The position numbers and the translations under genes are program-made. The notes beneath the pieces were generated by a model. It had not been told where the DNA came from. It saw only the letters and a list, made by a program, of their open reading frames with translations, and searched no databases. Shown piece by piece: positions 35,163 through 43,560 of a DNA stretch of 64,000 nucleotides (position 1 is its first letter; every line of letters starts with the position of its first letter). The stretch comes from Streptomyces clavifer (GTDB lineage Bacteria > Actinomycetota > Actinomycetes > Streptomycetales > Streptomycetaceae): contig BMWJ01000007.1 of NCBI GenBank assembly GCA_014651175.1, positions 186,001 through 250,000 on the forward strand, given 5' to 3'.

Positions 35163-36266
35163 CTAGCTGACGATCACTGCCTTGAGAGCCGTGCCGTTCG
35201 CCACGTCCCGCAGTGCGGAGGCGAAGTCCTCCAGCGGATAGGTGGTGACCAGACGTGCCAGGTCGAACCTCGCGGCCAGCGCGGGCAGGAGGCCCACGTA
35301 CCGGGCGAGATGGGCACCGGTGAAAGCCCACGACCCCACGACGTCCAGCTGCCGGTGAACGATCTGGTGGGGGTTGATCAGGGTGTCGCCGCTGTCGGTG
35401 TACTGGCCGACGACCAGGTAGGAGCCGCCTCGCCGGGCCAGCCGGAGGCCCTGGCCGACGGCGGCGGGCACCCCCGCACACTCGACGACCAGGTCCGCTC
35501 CGCGCCCACCCGTCAGTTCGAGGACCTCGGCGAGCGCGTCCTCCTGGTCCGCGGCACCGACGACGTCCACGTGGGCGGTGCCGATCCCGAGGTCCGCGGC
35601 CAGACTCAGCCGTTCGGCCGGGCCGCCGGCCAGGATCACCCGTCCCGCACCGCCCAGTTGGGCCATCGCGGCGGCGGCGAGGCCCACCGGTCCGCTGCCC
35701 TGGACGACGACGGTCTCACCGAGCCGCACCGGCCTGCGTTCGAAGGCGTGCGCCATGGTCGGGCCCGCGCAGGCGAGCGACATGGCGGTGAGCGGTTCGG
35801 TCCCGTCCGGCAGCCTGATCACGGTGGTGCCCGCGGCCAGCTCGATGTGTTCGGCCCAGGATCCGGCCAGCGGGGCGTCCTCGGTGACGGACCGGTTCAC
35901 GCCGTACGTCCTGCGCCGCTCGCACAGGGTGGGCTCCAGGTGGGCGGAGCAGGGCACGCAGGTCCCGCACGCGATCGACGAGGCCCACATGACCCGGTCG
36001 CCCGCCGCGAGCGGCGTGCCCCCGGTGTCGTGGCCGACGCCCTCTCCGAGCTCGTACACGGTGCCGAGGCCCTCGTGGCCGAGGACCAGCGGGACGGGCA
36101 CGTCCAGGTGCCCCTGCTGGAGGTGCAGGTCGGTGCCGCAGACCCCGCCGTACCGGGAGGCGACGACCATGCCGCCGGGCGGGGCCGCGGGCAGGGGGAA
36201 GTCCCGTAGGGCGAGGGGTGCCCCGAAGCGCTCGAGCACGACGGCACGGCTGGTCAGGTCGGTCAT
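35163..36266 (-). CDS. Zinc-dependent alcohol dehydrogenase
   Basis: A 367-residue medium-chain dehydrogenase. Catalytic zinc ligands lie in GGVCGTDLH and LGHEGLG; structural-zinc cysteines in SIACGTCVPCSAHLEPTLC; the nucleotide-binding motif is VVVQGSGPVGLAAAAMA. It may oxidise a hydroxyl introduced by the coupled PhyH enzyme, whose stop overlaps this start by 4 bases (ATGA). The pair would turn a CH2 into a ketone in two steps; this is inference. Confidence 0.9.
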   Translation of the reverse strand: MTDLTSRAVVLERFGAPLALRDFPLPAAPPGGMVVASRYGGVCGTDLHLQQGHLDVPVPLVLGHEGLGTVYELGEGVGHDTGGTPLAAGDRVMWASSIACGTCVPCSAHLEPTLCERRRTYGVNRSVTEDAPLAGSWAEHIELAAGTTVIRLPDGTEPLTAMSLACAGPTMAHAFERRPVRLGETVVVQGSGPVGLAAAAMAQLGGAGRVILAGGPAERLSLAADLGIGTAHVDVVGAADQEDALAEVLELTGGRGADLVVECAGVPAAVGQGLRLARRGGSYLVVGQYTDSGDTLINPHQIVHRQLDVVGSWAFTGAHLARYVGLLPALAARFDLARLVTTYPLEDFASALRDVANGTALKAVIVS

Positions 36267-37078
36267 GGAATGAGGTCTCCGTCCACGATGGTTCGGGACT
36301 CGTCGGTGGACTGGAGGGTCCGGGTGTCACGGCCCACCAGGTATTCGGGGCGTACCCGCTTCGTCGGGCGCGGCTGGTTGCGGACGTCGTTGTACGTGGC
36401 GATCAGCAGACGCCGTGGCAGGGGCGACATGTTGGTGGCGGAGCCGTGCACGATCTCCGGGTGGAAGAGCACCACGGAACCTGCGGGCCCCTTGGCGCTC
36501 TCCATCCCGTGCCGGGCGACGAGCTCGCGCATCTCGTCGCGGCCGAGCGAGATCTCGTCGGGGTCGACGTGTTCCCCGGAGAGAGCCGGCTCGCCCGGGG
36601 ATGGTGCTCCCCCGGCGCCGCGCCGGTGCGATCCCGGCAGGAAGATGACCGGCCCGTTGTGCTCGGTGGCGTCGTCCAGGAAGAGCGCGACGTTGAGCAG
36701 CCGGGGCTCGGGAAGGTTGTCCGCAGCGTGCCAGGCGATGAAGTCCTGGTGCCACGACCAGCCGCCGCCGCTGAAGGCCGGCTTGCTGTTGATCTTGAAC
36801 TGGTACATGTACACCTCGGGACCGACCAGTTGGCGGGCCGGCCCGAGCAGTCGCGGCGAGCGGATCAGTGAGGCGAATTCGGGCTGCCTCTGGTGCGAGG
36901 CGTAGACGGCCCTGAGCTCGTCGGTTCCGTCCTCCCGGACACGGTGCGGGCCGGGTGCCCGGGAGTCGCGGGCGAAGGACGCCCGGAGCGACTCGACCTC
37001 CTCGGCGTCGAACAGAGCGCGCAGGACGACGAATCCCTGCTCCTGATATGTGTGCACCTGACTGGAAGTCAGCTTCAT
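36263..37078 (-). CDS. PhyH-family Fe(II)/2-oxoglutarate dioxygenase
   Basis: A 271-residue enzyme with iron ligands in WSWHQDFIAWH and PEIVHGSATN, and the FLPGSHRRG signature. I chose the ATG at 37078 because GGAGG lies 6 bases upstream and the start coincides with the stop of a short leader ORF. It is a paralogue of the enzyme at 30331. It is coupled to the zinc dehydrogenase gene by an ATGA overlap. Confidence 0.88.
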   Translation of the reverse strand: MKLTSSQVHTYQEQGFVVLRALFDAEEVESLRASFARDSRAPGPHRVREDGTDELRAVYASHQRQPEFASLIRSPRLLGPARQLVGPEVYMYQFKINSKPAFSGGGWSWHQDFIAWHAADNLPEPRLLNVALFLDDATEHNGPVIFLPGSHRRGAGGAPSPGEPALSGEHVDPDEISLGRDEMRELVARHGMESAKGPAGSVVLFHPEIVHGSATNMSPLPRRLLIATYNDVRNQPRPTKRVRPEYLVGRDTRTLQSTDESRTIVDGDLIP

Positions 37079-37125
37079 TTCAGCCTCCGTCCGACGGAAA
37101 ACACCGTGGTCTTCCGGGTATTCAT
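37075..37125 (-). CDS. Possible 16-residue leader peptide ORF
   Basis: The ORF MNTRKTTVFSVGRRLK has an excellent ribosome site (GGAGG, 7 bases before ATG) and its TGA overlaps the ATG of the PhyH gene. The spacing and coupling suggest it is translated to feed ribosomes into the downstream gene or to sense translation. It could also be chance. Confidence 0.35.
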   Translation of the reverse strand: MNTRKTTVFSVGRRLK

Positions 37126-37139
37126 CGACCATCCTCCGG

Positions 37140-37155
37140 ATTTCGGCGCCGAAAT
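37140..37155. promoter_or_regulatory. 16-base perfect palindrome upstream of the leader ORF
   Basis: ATTTCGGCGCCGAAAT is fully self-complementary and lies 15 bases upstream of the leader ORF in an AT-richer 206-base gap. A TAATGTTAT word directly upstream on the minus strand could be a -10 element, placing the palindrome at the transcription start as an operator. Confidence 0.45.
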
Positions 37156-37284
37156 AACATTAGGCGAATCGGTCCACGGGAAGCATTCACCCCTGAACAC
37201 TGGAATGGAACGGTCTTCATCTCCCGCCCCGGGGGAAAGAGCACCGGAATTATCCGTCCGTCTTTCCCGCACGACGGGATGTGA

Positions 37285-38499
37285 TCAGCGCGACGTGACG
37301 GTGACGGGCAGCCGGTCCAGGCCGCCGGTGATGTAGGACGGGATCCGCCGGGGCGGGCCGGCGAGTGCGATCTCGATGCGCTCGTCCACCAGCTCGTCGA
37401 GCAGCGCGGAGATCATCAGCCGGGCGAGCGGGGCTCCTATGCAGAAGTGGCCGCCGCCGCCGAAGCTGGCGTGCCGGTTGGGGTGACGATCGAGCAGGAA
37501 CTCCATCGGCCGCTCGAAGACGCTCTCGTCCCGGTTGAGCGACGGGAGCCAGACGCTGACCGCCTGGCCCGCGCGGATGGGCACCCCGGAGATCTCCGTG
37601 TCGGTGACGGCCGTGCGCATGATGTGGTTCACCGGCGCCGACCAGCGGAGCAGTTCCTCGACCGCTCGCCGGTGACTGATCTCCCCGCGTCGCAGCGCCT
37701 CGGCCTGCTCCGGGGCGTCCATCAGCGCGAGCAGACCGGCACCGGTGACCTGTCTGGTCGTCTCGCCCGCTGCCACCACCAGGTTGTCGCAGGTGAGGAT
37801 GATCTCCTCGTCGCTGATGTCCAGCCCTTCGGCCTGGGCCAGGGCGAAGGCCGAGACCACGTCGTCGCCGGGACTGCTGCGGCGGTCCTCCAGGACCTCG
37901 GAGTAGTACTGCAGGACCTCGAGGTGGGCCTGCTGCGCGGTGCTGCCGTCGATGTCCACGATGTTGTCGGCTGCCGTGCTGGTGTACGAGGCGACGCGAT
38001 CCACGTCGCCCGGTGCCACGCCGAGGAGCTCCGCGGTCACTGCCAGCGGGTACCGGGCCGCCACGTCGTTGACGAAGTCGCAGGTCCCGGCGTCGGTGAC
38101 CGAACCGATCAGGCGGTGGGCGACCTCCTTGGCCCGGTCCTGGAAGGAGCGGGAGGCCCGCGGCGTGAAGAGCCGGCCCAGCACCCCGCGCAGCACGCCG
38201 TGCCGTGGCGGGTCGGTGAGGGTCATCATCCGGCCGCCGCCCGGGAACGGGTCGGAGAGGTTGGGGCGCAGGAAGGTGCCCCGGGTCGAGCTGAAGCGCC
38301 GGGAGTCGGTCAGGACGTCGAGCCCCTCGGCATAGGTCGTCACCGCCCAGAAGCCCTCGTGGCCCGGCTCGTCGTGCCACGAGACCGGGCAGTCGCGGCG
38401 CAGTCCGGCCCAGACCGCGTGCGGATCCCCGTGCGCGTACAGGGTGGGGTCCGTCAGCCTCAGGCCCGGATCCGTCGGCGCGTACTGCTGAACCACCAC
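37285..38499 (-). CDS. Cytochrome P450
   Basis: A 404-residue soluble P450. The I-helix reads LVVAAGETTRQ, the K-helix EELLRW, and the heme loop ASFGGGGHFCIGAPLARL is canonical. The start is GTG at 38499, with AAGGAG 7 bases upstream. It lies 79 bases after the MFS gene and probably shares its transcript. It differs clearly from the other cluster P450 (different heme loop), so it probably oxidises another site. Confidence 0.92.
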   Translation of the reverse strand: MVVQQYAPTDPGLRLTDPTLYAHGDPHAVWAGLRRDCPVSWHDEPGHEGFWAVTTYAEGLDVLTDSRRFSSTRGTFLRPNLSDPFPGGGRMMTLTDPPRHGVLRGVLGRLFTPRASRSFQDRAKEVAHRLIGSVTDAGTCDFVNDVAARYPLAVTAELLGVAPGDVDRVASYTSTAADNIVDIDGSTAQQAHLEVLQYYSEVLEDRRSSPGDDVVSAFALAQAEGLDISDEEIILTCDNLVVAAGETTRQVTGAGLLALMDAPEQAEALRRGEISHRRAVEELLRWSAPVNHIMRTAVTDTEISGVPIRAGQAVSVWLPSLNRDESVFERPMEFLLDRHPNRHASFGGGGHFCIGAPLARLMISALLDELVDERIEIALAGPPRRIPSYITGGLDRLPVTVTSR

Positions 38500-38578
38500 G
38501 GGGCACTCCTTCGTTCAGGCATGGGCGGCGCAGGGGTTTGTCGGTGTTCCGGACCGCGGCAGCGGCCCGGCGACCGTT

Positions 38579-39820
38579 TCACTCGGCCTCGTCGGGCAGG
38601 TCGTGGACGCGCCTGAGGGGTGACCAGAACAGGAACAGCACGCTCAGGAGACCTCCGACGACCGCGAACCAGAGGGTGGGGCGGACCCCGATGAGGGTGC
38701 CCATACCACCGGCCACCAGCGCGCCGACCGGACGGACGCCGTAACTGATGGCCATCTGCGCGCCCTGCATCCGGGACCGGAGCCGGTCCGGAGTGATCGC
38801 CTGCTGGAGCGTGGCACCGCTGATGTCGAACAGCATCAGTCCGAGGGCGGAGGCGAACTCACCGATCACCAGCATGGTGACGACGATCCACTGGGGACCG
38901 TGCGCCAGCGGAGTCAGGACGAGCGCGGCCGGGAAGATCAGGCAGCCGATGAGATAGGTGGGGCCGAGCCCCAGGCGCGCGGAGACCTTGCCGGTGATGG
39001 CGGAGCCGATCAGCGCGCCCACCGCGCCGACGCTGATCACGGCCCCGACCAGCCCGGCCGAAAGGCCCAGGTCGCGCGCGGCGAAGAGGATCAGCAGCGT
39101 GGAGTAGACGGTGTAGAAGAAGTTGAGGGCGGTGCCGGAGAGGATCTTGGCGCGCAGTACGGCCGACCTGCCGAGGAAGCGCAGCGCCTCACGGATGCCG
39201 CGCTGGGACTCGGTCTCCTCCTTCTTGGTCTCCTCGACCGACACCGTGCGCAGCATCACCGCGGCGACGAGGAAGGAGAAGACGTCCAGGAGCAGCGCGA
39301 AGGGGGCGGAGAGGATCTGCACGATGACGCCGCCGACGCTGGGCCCCGCGACGAAGGAGAAGGAGTAGCTGGCCCTGCTCAGCGAGGTGGCGCTCAGGTA
39401 CTGCTCGCGGGGGACCAGAGAGGCGAAGAGACCGGGCACGGCGACGCTGAACACCACTGCCAGGGTGCCGATCACGAAGGAGACGACGTACAGGTGCAGC
39501 AGCGTCAGCGCGTCGGTGAAGTAGGCGAGGGGAACGGTGGCCACGGCTGCCGCGCTCGCCAGGTTCGCCGCGATCATCGTGGCGCGGCGACGGCCGCGCC
39601 GGTCCACCCAGGCGCCGGCGTGCAGGGAGAACAGCAGGAGCGGCAGCTGCTGCAGCGTCACGAGCATTCCCATGTCCGCTGCCGAGGCGTCGAGCGCCAT
39701 CACCGCGATCAGGGGCAGGACGATGGACGTGACCTGGTCCCCCATGTAGGAGACGGTCTGCGCGGTCCAGAAATTACGGAAGTTCTTCTGGCGCAGCACG
39801 GCGGGAATTCTGTCTGCCAT
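38579..39820 (-). CDS. MFS transporter
   Basis: A 413-residue protein with about 12 hydrophobic segments and the MFS motif DRRGRRRATMIAANL in the loop after the second segment. It belongs to the Tet/enterobactin-exporter-like group of antiporters and is the likely efflux pump for the peptide. The ATG at 39820 is preceded only by a weak site; in-frame GTG codons slightly upstream are possible. The frame is open further upstream, but that extension is Pro/Arg-rich and not membrane-like. Confidence 0.9.
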   Translation of the reverse strand: MADRIPAVLRQKNFRNFWTAQTVSYMGDQVTSIVLPLIAVMALDASAADMGMLVTLQQLPLLLFSLHAGAWVDRRGRRRATMIAANLASAAAVATVPLAYFTDALTLLHLYVVSFVIGTLAVVFSVAVPGLFASLVPREQYLSATSLSRASYSFSFVAGPSVGGVIVQILSAPFALLLDVFSFLVAAVMLRTVSVEETKKEETESQRGIREALRFLGRSAVLRAKILSGTALNFFYTVYSTLLILFAARDLGLSAGLVGAVISVGAVGALIGSAITGKVSARLGLGPTYLIGCLIFPAALVLTPLAHGPQWIVVTMLVIGEFASALGLMLFDISGATLQQAITPDRLRSRMQGAQMAISYGVRPVGALVAGGMGTLIGVRPTLWFAVVGGLLSVLFLFWSPLRRVHDLPDEAE

Positions 39821-40088
39821 GCGGGGCGGCGAGACAACGATCAACGTCTGGATCCGTCCTTGCTCTGGTGGCGGATGGGCACTTCCGCTCCGGTGGTCGA
39901 TGGACACTTCTGCGGTACGGAACCGGCGTGTACCGGCGGGCCGGTGCCGGGCGGCCGCCGAGGCGGTCGCCCGACAAGCGGCGGCGGACAGGCGCAACGG
40001 TTCGGCGAGTGGTTGCGGCTGATCGGGTCGGTGGCCCGGGGGCGCAGGCCGGCCGGACACCCAGCCGGCCGGCGCCCCCGGGCGGAGC
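39821..40088. other. Gap with a near-perfect tandem 15-mer
   Basis: No gene is visible in this 268-base gap. GATGGGCACTTCCGC (39874-39888) and GATGGACACTTCTGC (39899-39913) are direct repeats differing at two bases, with starts 25 bases apart. They may be regulator sites for the MFS/P450 transcript. Weak evidence. Confidence 0.3.
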
Positions 40089-40880
40089 TCACGGGAGGTC
40101 GTCCAGGCGCCGCCGGACGGCTGCGGGTCCTGCCACGAGCACCCGGTCCCCGGCGAGGGTCACCGAGAGGCGGCCACCGCGTTCGGACAGTTGCAGGGCC
40201 GACATCGTCTCCTTGCCGAGGCGCCGGGCCCAGTACGGTGCCAGCTTGCAGTGCGCGGACACACAGACCTGGTCCTCGTCGACCCCGAGGGCGGGGAAGA
40301 ACGTACGGGACACGAAGTCCGCGCCGCCCTTCCCGCCGCGGGCGGTCACCACGTGCCCGCGGCAGTCGATCTCCGCGAGCGCCTCGAAGTCGGGCTGGAG
40401 GTCGGCGACCTCCTCCACCGACCCGACTTCGACGAGGATGTCGTCCTCGGCACGCTCGCACGACGTCAGCTCCACCCCGAGCGCCTTCTGGAGACCGGGG
40501 GGCGGGGCGATCGGCCTGGTGTGCATCACCGGCAGGTCGATGGCGAACTCGTCGCCCGCCCGGTGGGTGTAGAGCGGCCCCGCACCGGTCTCGAACACCA
40601 GCGGGAGAGTGTCGTCCACCCCGCCCACCTCGTGCAGGTAGCAGGCGCTCGCCACGGTGGCGTGACCGCAGATGTTGAGCTCCTTGCCCGGGGTGAACCA
40701 CCGCACCCGGTAGTGCCCCTTGGCCAGGGGGTGCAGGAAGGCGAGGGTCGGCAGTCCTGCCGTACGGGCGGCCTCCTGCATCCGGCCGGCCGTGGGGTGG
40801 CCGTCCGGGCAGAGCACCACGCCGGCCGGATTGCCCCGGAACTCGGCGTCGGCGAAGGCGTCAACCAACCAGGTCTCCAT
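40089..40880 (-). CDS. PhzF-family protein lacking the usual catalytic glutamate
   Basis: A 263-residue protein of the PhzF isomerase family (diaminopimelate-epimerase fold). NPAGVVLC, ELNICGHATVASACYLH and VSAHCKLAPYW are family hallmarks. In PhzF the catalytic Glu lies in LSETxF; here that position reads LPTLAF, so Glu is replaced. It may be an epimerase, isomerase or non-catalytic relative. The ATG at 40880 overlaps the desaturase gene by 20 bases, which ties it to the oxidase-desaturase pair. Confidence 0.83.
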   Translation of the reverse strand: METWLVDAFADAEFRGNPAGVVLCPDGHPTAGRMQEAARTAGLPTLAFLHPLAKGHYRVRWFTPGKELNICGHATVASACYLHEVGGVDDTLPLVFETGAGPLYTHRAGDEFAIDLPVMHTRPIAPPPGLQKALGVELTSCERAEDDILVEVGSVEEVADLQPDFEALAEIDCRGHVVTARGGKGGADFVSRTFFPALGVDEDQVCVSAHCKLAPYWARRLGKETMSALQLSERGGRLSVTLAGDRVLVAGPAAVRRRLDDLP

Positions 40881-41982
40881 CGCGGGGCACCTCACTCATG
40901 GTCCGGAACATGCCGTCCACGGCGCGGAACATGCCCCACACCTCGGTGTACGGAGGCCCGTAGTCACCGCTGTCGATGTCGCGCTGTCGCGCGTAGGCCG
41001 CGGTGGTCCACGAGGCGGTCGTCGGATAACGGTGGTGATAGTCGTGGTTCGGCAGGTCACCCACGATGACCATGAGCCTGCTGGGCAGGTGGTACAAGAG
41101 GAAGCTCAGCAGCCAGCCGGCCCAGGCGACCGCGGCCCGTCCGAGCCGCAGGCCCCGTTCGGGGACGGGCGCGCCGCAGTACCGGGCCGAGGTCGCGGGC
41201 ACCGTGTAGAAGCGGTTGTCGTAGCCGGGGTCGGAGGGGGTCAGCCAGGCGTGTTCGCCGAGGCGGTCGAGGAGCGCGCTGAGCTGCGAGAAGAAGATCA
41301 CCGGCAGCACGAAGGCGAGCAGCAGCACCGAAGTCCCGTGCGGCAGCCAGAAGGGCAGCGAGAGCCAGAGACCCGCCCAGAGGACGAAGCCGGCCCGCCG
41401 CCAGGTTCCGGTGGTCAGGTTGGAGCGCACCCTCCCGCCGATGGTGACGGCGTAGAAGCGCGGGAGGACGAAGACGACGAGCGTCCTGCGCCACAGCTGG
41501 TTCCGTGTCATCGACGGCAGGAATCCGAACCGGAAGAGGAACTGCACCGGCGGGTCCTCCACGGTGGCGAAGACCGACCGCCGGTGGTGGTTGTCGAAGT
41601 GTTCCTCCTTGAACTCCTGGAACGTGTTGTAGACGTTCAGCACCGTGACCAGCTCGCCGAAGAACCTGTCCCGGGCCCGGTTCCCTGAGTACTTGCGGTG
41701 CAGGGCCTGGTGCGCGATGACCAGGATCATCGTGCGCGCACCCTGCAGGGTCAGGACCCAGCCGGCCACCAGAGCGAGTCCCCACAGGTCGAACCGTGCC
41801 GACACGGCCGCCGCGGACAGGGCGAGCCCGCCGAGGAAGACCACCAGGGTCACCGCGGTGTAGCTGGCCCACGTGTGCCGGATCAGCGGCTTCTGGTGGG
41901 GCAGGGCCCGCCCCGTCGCCCAGGTCCAGAAGGGCTGCGTCCACCCGGGGAACCGGAGGTACGACGCGCGGACGTCACTCAT
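40861..41982 (-). CDS. Membrane fatty-acid-desaturase-like diiron enzyme
   Basis: A 373-residue integral membrane protein with the three histidine boxes of the desaturase/hydroxylase family: HQALH, HFDNHH and HDYHH. Membrane spans flank them (for example YTAVTLVVFLGGLALSAAA). In peptide clusters such enzymes desaturate or hydroxylate an acyl chain or an amino acid; no fatty acyl ligase is present here, so an amino-acid substrate is plausible. The gene overlaps the oxidase gene (8 bases) and the PhzF gene (20 bases). Confidence 0.88.
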   Translation of the reverse strand: MSDVRASYLRFPGWTQPFWTWATGRALPHQKPLIRHTWASYTAVTLVVFLGGLALSAAAVSARFDLWGLALVAGWVLTLQGARTMILVIAHQALHRKYSGNRARDRFFGELVTVLNVYNTFQEFKEEHFDNHHRRSVFATVEDPPVQFLFRFGFLPSMTRNQLWRRTLVVFVLPRFYAVTIGGRVRSNLTTGTWRRAGFVLWAGLWLSLPFWLPHGTSVLLLAFVLPVIFFSQLSALLDRLGEHAWLTPSDPGYDNRFYTVPATSARYCGAPVPERGLRLGRAAVAWAGWLLSFLLYHLPSRLMVIVGDLPNHDYHHRYPTTASWTTAAYARQRDIDSGDYGPPYTEVWGMFRAVDGMFRTMSEVPRDGDLVG

Positions 41983-42682
41983 CGCGGCGCCTGCCCGACG
42001 GGGCCGCCACGCCCGTCTCCACGCTGAGGCGGTCGAAGAAGGCGGTCCAGCAGTCCCACATCTCCTCCGCCGCCTTCAGCACGGTCTGTTCGTCCTCCGG
42101 GGAGAAGCCGTCGAGCAGGGCGTGGTTGGCCTCCTCGACGTGGTCCGGTTCCTGGGCGACGTGGATGTCCACCCACGCGTTCCTGGTGGTGCCCGACTCC
42201 CGGGTGACGGCGTCTCCGATGCTGGACACCATCAGCAGGTCCGTCACCTCGGTCGCGTATATGCCGCCCAGGGCGCTGAACCGCTCGCCGGAGAGACGCT
42301 CGTAGCAGGCGACCAGGTCGGCGGTCTCCGGGAACGGCGCGGATCCGGTGACCTTCTCCCGGTCGTAGCCGGCCTTCTCCATGCTCCTTGCGTAGATCAC
42401 TTCGTGGGCGCCGTGCGCGGACCCGGCTCCGGCCTCCTGGCTGAGGATGCGGGTGATGGCGCTCTTGGACTCGATGTCCGGCAGCACCGCTATGCAGCGC
42501 GCCAGGAACGTCGTGAAGTAGTGGAGCGGGTACCACCACTGGCCCAGGTAGGTCTCCACCTGTTCGTGTGCGAGCGTCCTGGAGTGGACCTGCTTGAAGA
42601 AGTCGTGGTCGGCGAAGCGCGCGTGCACCTCGTTGCCGGCCAGCCGGCCGGCCAAGGAGGTGGCAGTGTCCTCGGTCGTCAT
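41975..42682 (-). CDS. Heme-oxygenase-like diiron oxidase (HDO)
   Basis: A 235-residue all-helical protein of the heme-oxygenase-like diiron family (relatives of UndA, SznF and BesC). Ligand spacing fits: Glu and His 10 apart in QEAGAGSAHGAHEVIY, a Glu in IYATEVTDLL, and HVAQEPDH (HxxxExxH) in the last core helix. Such enzymes perform C-C cleavage, N-oxygenation or desaturation of amino acids. The ATG at 42682 overlaps the preceding gene by 4 bases. The substrate is unknown; a PqqC/TenA-like non-oxidative role is less likely with all ligands kept. Confidence 0.85.
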   Translation of the reverse strand: MTTEDTATSLAGRLAGNEVHARFADHDFFKQVHSRTLAHEQVETYLGQWWYPLHYFTTFLARCIAVLPDIESKSAITRILSQEAGAGSAHGAHEVIYARSMEKAGYDREKVTGSAPFPETADLVACYERLSGERFSALGGIYATEVTDLLMVSSIGDAVTRESGTTRNAWVDIHVAQEPDHVEEANHALLDGFSPEDEQTVLKAAEEMWDCWTAFFDRLSVETGVAAPSGRRRDE

Positions 42683-43560
42683 GATGAGCCTCCGTCGGGG
42701 GTGGGGGTGGCACGTTCCATCAGGAAGAAGCGCTGCTCCTCCTGGATCTTCGAGCGCACTGCCGGGTCGGGGCACCGGCGCCCGATCTCCGTCAGCGTGC
42801 GCCACACGAAGTCGTCACCGCCGTCCCTGCGGTAGTGCTTCTTGATGACGAGGCCGAAGACGTCGCGGTAGTTCTCGAGATCGACGACGTCGGACAGCCG
42901 GTACAGCGCCTGCAGTTCGCCGTCCGTGAGCGAGGCCCGCTTGCTGACCCGGTCCTCCGGTATCCGTCCGGTGGGTTCCAGGGGGAACTTCACGACGTCG
43001 GCCGCGTCGGCGGCGTCGGTGAAGTCCAGGATCAGGTGGGTGCGGCTGCGGGTCGTCAGGGCCGCGGCCCCGTGCACCTTCGACGCGTCGAAGAACCAGA
43101 CGTCGCCGAGGGCCATCCTGTACACGACGTTGTCCTCGGTGAAGAGGGCGCCCTCGTTGGTGTCCAGCGGGATGTGCATGCGGTGGGCGTTGCGCGCCTC
43201 CTGCGGGATGTCCTCGAGCTCCAGCAGGTCGCGGTGCGGGACGGTGACGCTGTTGGTCATCTCGGCGATGCGCGCGAAGTTCAGGTTCTCCAGGTGGAAG
43301 TTGCGCTCCACCAGCTGCCGCAGGTACGGCAGCTGCTCGCCGAAGGCGGTGACCCCGGACTTCCGCGAGTGGTCGTAGTTGGTGATCAGCCCGTCGCCGC
43401 CCTCACCGCCGGTGGCGAACAGCATCAGGCTCTTCCAGAGGCCTCCGCAGAGGTAGTCGCTGTAGGCCTCGGAGAAGCGGAGGGTGGCAGCTCGGGTGAG
43501 GTCCTCGGTGACCGCCGCGGAGTCGATCTCGACTCGTCCGGCCAGTTGTGTGTCGACCAT
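42679..43560 (-). CDS. Proline 3-hydroxylase-like Fe(II)/2-oxoglutarate dioxygenase
   Basis: A 293-residue enzyme of the Asp/Asn beta-hydroxylase superfamily that resembles L-proline 3-hydroxylase: VTVPHRDLLELED (His, Asp ligands), LGDVWFFDASKVHGAAA (distal His) and TRSRTHLILDF (2-oxoglutarate Arg) match in order and spacing, and the N-terminal AYSDYLCGGLWKS segment also fits. It may hydroxylate free proline or piperazate. Its start touches the stop of the SyrB2-like gene by one base. Confidence 0.85.
   Translation of the reverse strand: MVDTQLAGRVEIDSAAVTEDLTRAATLRFSEAYSDYLCGGLWKSLMLFATGGEGGDGLITNYDHSRKSGVTAFGEQLPYLRQLVERNFHLENLNFARIAEMTNSVTVPHRDLLELEDIPQEARNAHRMHIPLDTNEGALFTEDNVVYRMALGDVWFFDASKVHGAAALTTRSRTHLILDFTDAADAADVVKFPLEPTGRIPEDRVSKRASLTDGELQALYRLSDVVDLENYRDVFGLVIKKHYRRDGGDDFVWRTLTEIGRRCPDPAVRSKIQEEQRFFLMERATPTPDGGSS

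Noticed and set aside
32778-36209. A long plus-strand open frame opposite the half C-A-T-C NRPS
   Set aside because: Gly/Arg/Val-rich shadow composition; the minus strand encodes clear NRPS and dehydrogenase motifs.
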